Part shown: in pieces, positions 32,322 to 35,691 of the stretch | Numbering within the stretch: the first letter of the stretch is position 1 | Layout: each line of letters starts with the position of its first letter | Assembly: GCA_035384565.1 (NCBI GenBank) | Contig: DAOOIT010000058.1 | Location: 1-35,691, forward strand | DNA from: Planctomycetota bacterium | GTDB lineage: Bacteria; Planctomycetota; PUPC01; DSUN01 | Length of the DNA: 35,691 nt | Direction: 5' to 3' | Made by a program: the position numbers and the translations under genes | The notes under the pieces: model-generated | What the model saw: the letters and a program-made list of their open reading frames with translations, nothing else | Databases searched by the model: none | Told to the model about the DNA's origin: nothing

Positions 32322-32432
32322 GGGCGTAAGGCGTTGGGGCATAGAGGGTTATGGGGTGGCCCTCGCCGGCGCCGCAGCCCCGGTCCCACGCTCCCCAGTG
32401 GCGGCCACATGAGGTGATGAGCCACATTTGTG

Positions 32433-32461
32433 TTGACCGGGCGCGCGCCCCGAGCTAGACT
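32433..32461 (+). promoter_or_regulatory. Promoter of the osmC-like gene
   Basis: TTGACC (32433-32438), a 17-nt spacer, then TAGACT (32456-32461). The predicted start is near 32468, 48 nt before ATG 32516. Confidence 0.6.
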
Positions 32462-32515
32462 TGAGGTAGACAGTTGCCGTGGGGACGAGCGGCTGGCAGT
32501 CAGGAGGCTCCTCCC

Positions 32516-33079
32516 ATGGCACAGGCAGTGGCTGAAGAAACCCTGATCAACGGCGTAGACGTGACGGCCCTGGGCGAGAAGGCAGAGGCGCTTCGCAGCG
32601 ACCCGGGCCTCGGCAAGTCCAGATTCCGCATCACCAACCGCTGGCTCGGCTGCGGCCGGAACCGCTCGACCGTGGCCGGCTTCCACGCGCTCCGCCAGGA
32701 CATCCCGCACGAGCAGACCTTCGAGCTGGAGGCGGACGAGCCGCCCGTGCTGCTGGGCACCGACGAGGGGGCCAACCCCGTCGAGTATCTGCTCCACGCG
32801 CTGGCCTCGTGCCTCACCACCTCGCTCGTCTATCACGCGGCTGTGCGCGGCATCCACATCGAGGAGGTCGAATCCACCCTGGAAGGCGACCTCGATATCC
32901 GCGGCTTCATGGGCCTCGCCCCCGACGTGCGGAAGGGCTACCAGAACATCACCGTGACCTTCCGTGTGAAGAGCGACGCCCCGGCGGCCAAGCTCCGCGA
33001 GCTGGCCAACTTCTCCCCCGTCTTCGACGTCGTGTCCCACGGCACCAAGGTGGACCTGAAGATCGAGACGCGGGCCTGA
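32516..33079 (+). CDS. OsmC/Ohr family protein
   Basis: This 187-residue cytoplasmic protein belongs to the OsmC family (PF02566), thiol-dependent peroxidases for organic hydroperoxides and related proteins. N-P-V-E-Y-L-L-H-A-L-A-S-C-L-T-T is the family helix with its conserved cysteine. E-G-D-L-D-I-R-G and the C-terminal F-S-P-V-F-D-V-V close the fold. A second cysteine (W-L-G-C-G) lies earlier, but its match to the usual peroxidatic position is unsure. A detoxifying role is therefore likely but not proven. AGGAGG (32502-32507) lies 8 nt before ATG 32516. It can pair with the following CTCCT, so initiation might be modulated. The gene has its own promoter. Confidence 0.88.
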   Translation: MAQAVAEETLINGVDVTALGEKAEALRSDPGLGKSRFRITNRWLGCGRNRSTVAGFHALRQDIPHEQTFELEADEPPVLLGTDEGANPVEYLLHALASCLTTSLVYHAAVRGIHIEEVESTLEGDLDIRGFMGLAPDVRKGYQNITVTFRVKSDAPAAKLRELANFSPVFDVVSHGTKVDLKIETRA

Positions 33080-33094
33080 CGGCCCGGGGCACGT

Positions 33095-33133
33095 GCGAAG
33101 GGTCCCCTGAACAATGTGGCGGGGACCCTTCGC
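33095..33133. terminator. 13-bp perfect hairpin between convergent osmC-like and UroD-family genes
   Basis: GCGAAGGGTCCCC (33095-33107), a 13-nt loop, then GGGGACCCTTCGC (33121-33133). It lies between the stops at 33079 and 33147. It is a good bidirectional terminator candidate, though without a T-run. Confidence 0.65.
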
Positions 33134-33146
33134 CGCGCCGGACGGC

Positions 33147-34280
33147 TCAATAGCGGCCGTAGGTGCGCGCGACCTCGATCAGGGCGAGGATGTTCTCGTC
33201 GGGCGTGTCGCGGCCGCACTGGTCGCCGGTGGAAAGGATGAAGCCGCCGCCCTCCGCCGCGTCGTCTATGGCCCTGCGCGAGGCGCGGCGCACCGTGTCG
33301 GGGCTGCCCTTGAGCATGACCTCGGTGGTGTGGAGATTGCCCATCAGGCTGATGCGCCTGCCGAACTCGCGCTTGAGGCGACCGAGGTCGCAGTCGCCCA
33401 TGGGCGGAATCTCGAGCGGGTTGATGTTGTCCAGATCGCTCTCCTCGGCGGCGATCTTCACGAGCGAGTATTCGGGGCCGCAGCAGTGAATCTGGCTCAC
33501 CACGCCCGCGGCCTTGCAGAGGGCCGTGACGTCCTGGAGCGTGGGGAGCGAGAGCTGGCGGAAGATCGGCTCGGGGTTCCAGATCATGTGGCCCGACATG
33601 CCGATGAGAATGGCGTCGGGCTTGTGGGCGACGAGCTCGCGGGTGCGGCGCACCGTGCGCTCGCGCTCGCGTTCGCAGCGCTCGATGACGGCGGTTGGGT
33701 TGTCATAGTACTCGTAGACGCCCTCGGGGCTGAAGCGCAGGCCGGGCAGGCCGACGCTGGGCAGCACGACCCCGCGGTCGCCCATGAGTTCCCTGGCCTT
33801 CTGGAAGGCGCTCATGCCGGGATAACTGGTGCGGCGCTCGACGTCTTCCCAGCGCTTCGGCGGGTCCGTGGGCAGGCCGGCCTTGGCCAGGGGCATGCCG
33901 CAGGTGGGCGGGTCGGCGATGTAGTAGACGTTGCACCAGTCGCTCCACTGCCGCCGGCGGCCGGCCTTCGCGTGGAAGCGGGTGTAGATGCGGTCGGGCG
34001 TTCGGGCCACGATGGCCTCTTGCCACTCGGGTCTGCCCGCGGCCTCCTTGAGGTCGCAATCAAGCCGATAGGGCAGGCCGGCGAGCCAGCCGTCGTGACC
34101 GAAGTGCTTCACCGCCTCGATGTAGGCCAGCCACAGCGGCGGATCGTGGTGGAGATAGATGTCCCAGAACGGCTTGCCCGTGAGGCGGCAGGGGATCATG
34201 TTCGACATGTCGGGCGCGGCGGGCACGCAGTCGGGCTGGCCGTTGCGCATCGCGGTGAGCATTCGTTCTCTCGGCGTCAT
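33147..34280 (-). CDS. Uroporphyrinogen decarboxylase (URO-D/MtaA-like) family protein
   Basis: This 377-residue TIM-barrel protein belongs to PF01208. The N-terminus T-P-R-E-R-M-L-T-A-M-R-N-G matches the family. It is not expected to be the true HemE. H-C-C-G (His265, Cys267) and the late G-D-Q-C-G-R-D-T-P (Cys355) resemble the His-x-Cys...Cys zinc site of MtaA/MtbA-type corrinoid methyltransferases. Such UroD-like proteins are common in planctomycetes and Lentisphaerae, and their substrates are mostly unknown. No corrinoid protein gene is nearby. It starts 16 nt after the GNAT gene stop, with AAAGG 8 nt before ATG 34280, so the two form an operon. Confidence 0.85.
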   Translation of the reverse strand: MTPRERMLTAMRNGQPDCVPAAPDMSNMIPCRLTGKPFWDIYLHHDPPLWLAYIEAVKHFGHDGWLAGLPYRLDCDLKEAAGRPEWQEAIVARTPDRIYTRFHAKAGRRRQWSDWCNVYYIADPPTCGMPLAKAGLPTDPPKRWEDVERRTSYPGMSAFQKARELMGDRGVVLPSVGLPGLRFSPEGVYEYYDNPTAVIERCERERERTVRRTRELVAHKPDAILIGMSGHMIWNPEPIFRQLSLPTLQDVTALCKAAGVVSQIHCCGPEYSLVKIAAEESDLDNINPLEIPPMGDCDLGRLKREFGRRISLMGNLHTTEVMLKGSPDTVRRASRRAIDDAAEGGGFILSTGDQCGRDTPDENILALIEVARTYGRY

Positions 34281-34296
34281 TCGCGGGCCTTTCCGC

Positions 34297-35577
34297 TCAG
34301 AAGCGGTCGTAGGGGAAGAAGACGAGCGAGCGGGCGGGGAAGAGGGCGTCGGCGAGGGGCCGGGCGGCAGGGCTGATGCGGACCTCGCCGAGGAAGACGG
34401 CGGCGGCCGGTGTGTGGAAGCCGACGACGAGGCGGCAGAGCCTGTCCTGGGTGGCGGTGATGGTGGCAAGAGCAGGGTCGCGGGGTGGGGACACCCCGCC
34501 CACAGGCGCAGAGGCCCCGCCCACGATGCTGACCTTGCCCCTTGCGATAGCGAGGTCCACGGTGCCAATGTCGGTCTTCAGGCGCAGACGCCCGCTCCAG
34601 CCTGCGGCGGGCGAGGCGGCGAGCAGCCGCTCCCACTCGGGCGCCATGTGCCGGCAAAGGTTCTCCAGGTTCGCGATCCGGACCATGCTGCCGCCGCGAT
34701 GGCCGATCCACGAGCGCGTCTCGCAGCCGTCGGCGATGCAGAACCGGCCGATGGGGTGAGCGGGGTCGAGCTCGAGGCGCAGGTTGGGCTTCTCACAGGC
34801 CTTCGCCACCTTGGCCATGTCGGCCAGGACCGAGCGCACGCCGTCCAGGTCGGGCTTGCGGCCCAGGCTGACCTCGGTGAGGATGAGCGCATCGCCCTCG
34901 GCGCGAGCGCGGTAGTAGGCGCGGGCGCGGCCCTTGGGGTCGGCGAGCACGCGGCAGAGCTTCTCGCGCAGGGCCTGCTGGAGCCAGGCGTCGCCCCAGC
35001 GCTCCATCGCGCCGTCGCGGATGGCCAGGTCGTCGGCGTGGAGGCGGCGAATGGCGGCGAGGTCGGCCCGCCGGGCGCGGCGGCCCTTGTAGGAGCCGCT
35101 CAGGCGCGCGGCCTGTGCGCGCGGGAGCTGCACCCAGGCGTTCCAGGCGCCCACCGCGAAGCCGAACTTGTCGTAGAAGTTGGGGATGCCGAAGAGGAGC
35201 GAGAGGTCGTAGCCCTCGTCATGCATGAACTGGTTGACGTGGGCGAAGAGGGTGCGCATCAGCCCGTGCTTGCGGAGGCCGGGCAGGGTGCACACGTCGC
35301 CGATGCCGGCCACACGCACCAGGGCCGCGCCGAGGCGCATCGTGCGGTCGCACACGCGCACCATTGCCACGGGCGAGCCGTCGGGCGCCCAGAGCGCGCG
35401 GGCCAGCCGCCACTGCTCGCGCGGCATCTGGCGGAAGTGCTTGTCGAGAAACGAGTCGTAGAGCGGCTGATACCGGCCGAAGGCTTTGCCATAGAGGTCG
35501 GCGAGGGCCAGTATTTCGCGGCGCGTCGCGGGGCCGCGGATCTCACAGGAACTCGGGGCCAGGCGTCGCGTGGGCAC
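34297..35577 (-). CDS. GNAT acetyltransferase with C-terminal SCP2-like domain (Eis-like)
   Basis: This 426-residue protein has an N-terminal GNAT domain. V-C-T-L-P-G-L-R-K-H-G-L at about residues 95-106 is the acetyl-CoA loop, and N-F-Y-D-K-F-G-F near 133-140 closes it. A second GNAT-like region and a sterol-carrier-like C-terminal domain follow, as in the Eis family of lysine and aminoglycoside acetyltransferases. A repeat-encoded stretch (V-G-G-A-S-A-P-V-G-G-V-S-P) lies near residues 350-367 in a loop of the C-terminal domain. The start is GTG 35577 with AGGAG 6 nt upstream. An ATG at 35610 overlaps the predicted -10 box and a palindromic repeat, so I reject it. It is followed by the UroD-family gene. 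Confidence 0.75.
   Translation of the reverse strand: MPTRRLAPSSCEIRGPATRREILALADLYGKAFGRYQPLYDSFLDKHFRQMPREQWRLARALWAPDGSPVAMVRVCDRTMRLGAALVRVAGIGDVCTLPGLRKHGLMRTLFAHVNQFMHDEGYDLSLLFGIPNFYDKFGFAVGAWNAWVQLPRAQAARLSGSYKGRRARRADLAAIRRLHADDLAIRDGAMERWGDAWLQQALREKLCRVLADPKGRARAYYRARAEGDALILTEVSLGRKPDLDGVRSVLADMAKVAKACEKPNLRLELDPAHPIGRFCIADGCETRSWIGHRGGSMVRIANLENLCRHMAPEWERLLAASPAAGWSGRLRLKTDIGTVDLAIARGKVSIVGGASAPVGGVSPPRDPALATITATQDRLCRLVVGFHTPAAAVFLGEVRISPAARPLADALFPARSLVFFPYDRF
34478..34504. repeat. Half copy of the cloverleaf element, in frame in the GNAT gene
   Basis: On the plus strand: TCGCGG, the hairpin GGTG-GGGA-CACC, then CCGCCCACA. Compared with 29395-29421, the hairpin's outermost pair has changed from C-G to G-C on both sides, keeping the stem. 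A further CCCGCCCAC fragment follows at about 34515. Confidence 0.7.
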
Positions 35578-35580
35578 GAG

Positions 35581-35611
35581 GCACTCCTGAAGGCCGCCTG
35601 AGTGCGGCATT
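35581..35611. repeat. Palindromic repeat in the 5' leader of the GNAT gene
   Basis: GCACTC and GAGTGC arms flank CTGAAGGCCGCCT. The sequence is related to the CCGCC-TGAA-GGCGG elements inside the sulfatase genes. It lies between the promoter and the GTG start. Confidence 0.45.
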
Positions 35612-35637
35612 CTAACCCTTGGCCGCCGGGCCCGCAA
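35609..35637 (-). promoter_or_regulatory. Promoter of the GNAT/UroD pair
   Basis: Read on the minus strand: TTGCGG (35637-35632), a 17-nt spacer, then TAGAAT (35614-35609, 5 of 6). The predicted start near 35602 leaves a leader of about 25 nt before GTG 35577. Confidence 0.5.
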
Positions 35638-35691
35638 GGGGTGTGGGCCGGAATTGTAGGTGGCTGCGGGAGCTCCGAAGGAGCGAAATAG

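Overview
The window is GC-rich and gene-dense. Its gene content suggests a polysaccharide-degrading member of the Planctomycetes-Verrucomicrobia-Chlamydiae group, most likely a planctomycete. The markers are two FGE-type sulfatases, a DUF1080 protein, a DUF1593 protein, a PL11-like FG-GAP protein, a clan-A glycoside hydrolase, secreted beta-propellers, a UroD/MtaA-like protein and a sugar phosphate isomerase. This assignment is an inference: the window holds no rRNA or tRNA gene that could confirm it. About 24 protein genes are supported, most with strong Shine-Dalgarno sequences, and many have a visible sigma70-type promoter.

Layout. 0.3-2.1 kb: an orphan GldG-like membrane protein. 2.3-3.5 kb: a DUF1080 plus hypothetical pair. 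3.6-7.2 kb: a mobile or island-like segment with a decayed-looking DDE transposase, almost 1 kb without a gene, AT-rich patches and an intact tyrosine recombinase. 7.3-9.8 kb: the PL11-like and DUF1593 genes, translationally coupled. 9.8-15.1 kb, minus strand: an operon of cyclophilin, secreted beta-propeller and two sulfatases. 15.3-18.4 kb: an unusual glycyl radical enzyme followed by a TIM-barrel isomerase. 18.4-21.3 kb: a double FAD-domain/HEAT protein. 21.5-25.1 kb: an amidohydrolase, a GT39 glycosyltransferase and a kinase-fold protein lacking its catalytic aspartate. 25.2-27.8 kb: a secreted glycoside hydrolase with an inserted CBM-like domain. 28-31.6 kb: two small membrane proteins and an MFS/beta-propeller pair. 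31.7-32.5 kb: a cluster of palindromic repeats. 32.5-35.6 kb: OsmC, a UroD-family protein and an Eis-like GNAT protein.

The secreted enzymes fit breakdown of sulfated and pectin-like glycans outside the cytoplasm. The MFS transporter, isomerase, oxidoreductase and amidohydrolase could handle the products; no pathway can be fixed from this window alone.

The most unusual signal is a set of palindromic elements, several lying in frame inside protein genes. A 57-nt (19-codon) element in the beta-propeller gene at 29366-29422 folds on paper into a perfect three-armed cloverleaf. Half copies with compensatory base-pair changes occur in a sulfatase gene and in the GNAT gene. Other hairpin families fill intergenic gaps. 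This resembles the Rickettsia palindromic element phenomenon. The second notable item is the glycyl radical enzyme, which keeps its glycyl loop and thiyl cysteine but has Gly-Cys-His-Trp where most relatives have Gly-Cys-x-Glu.
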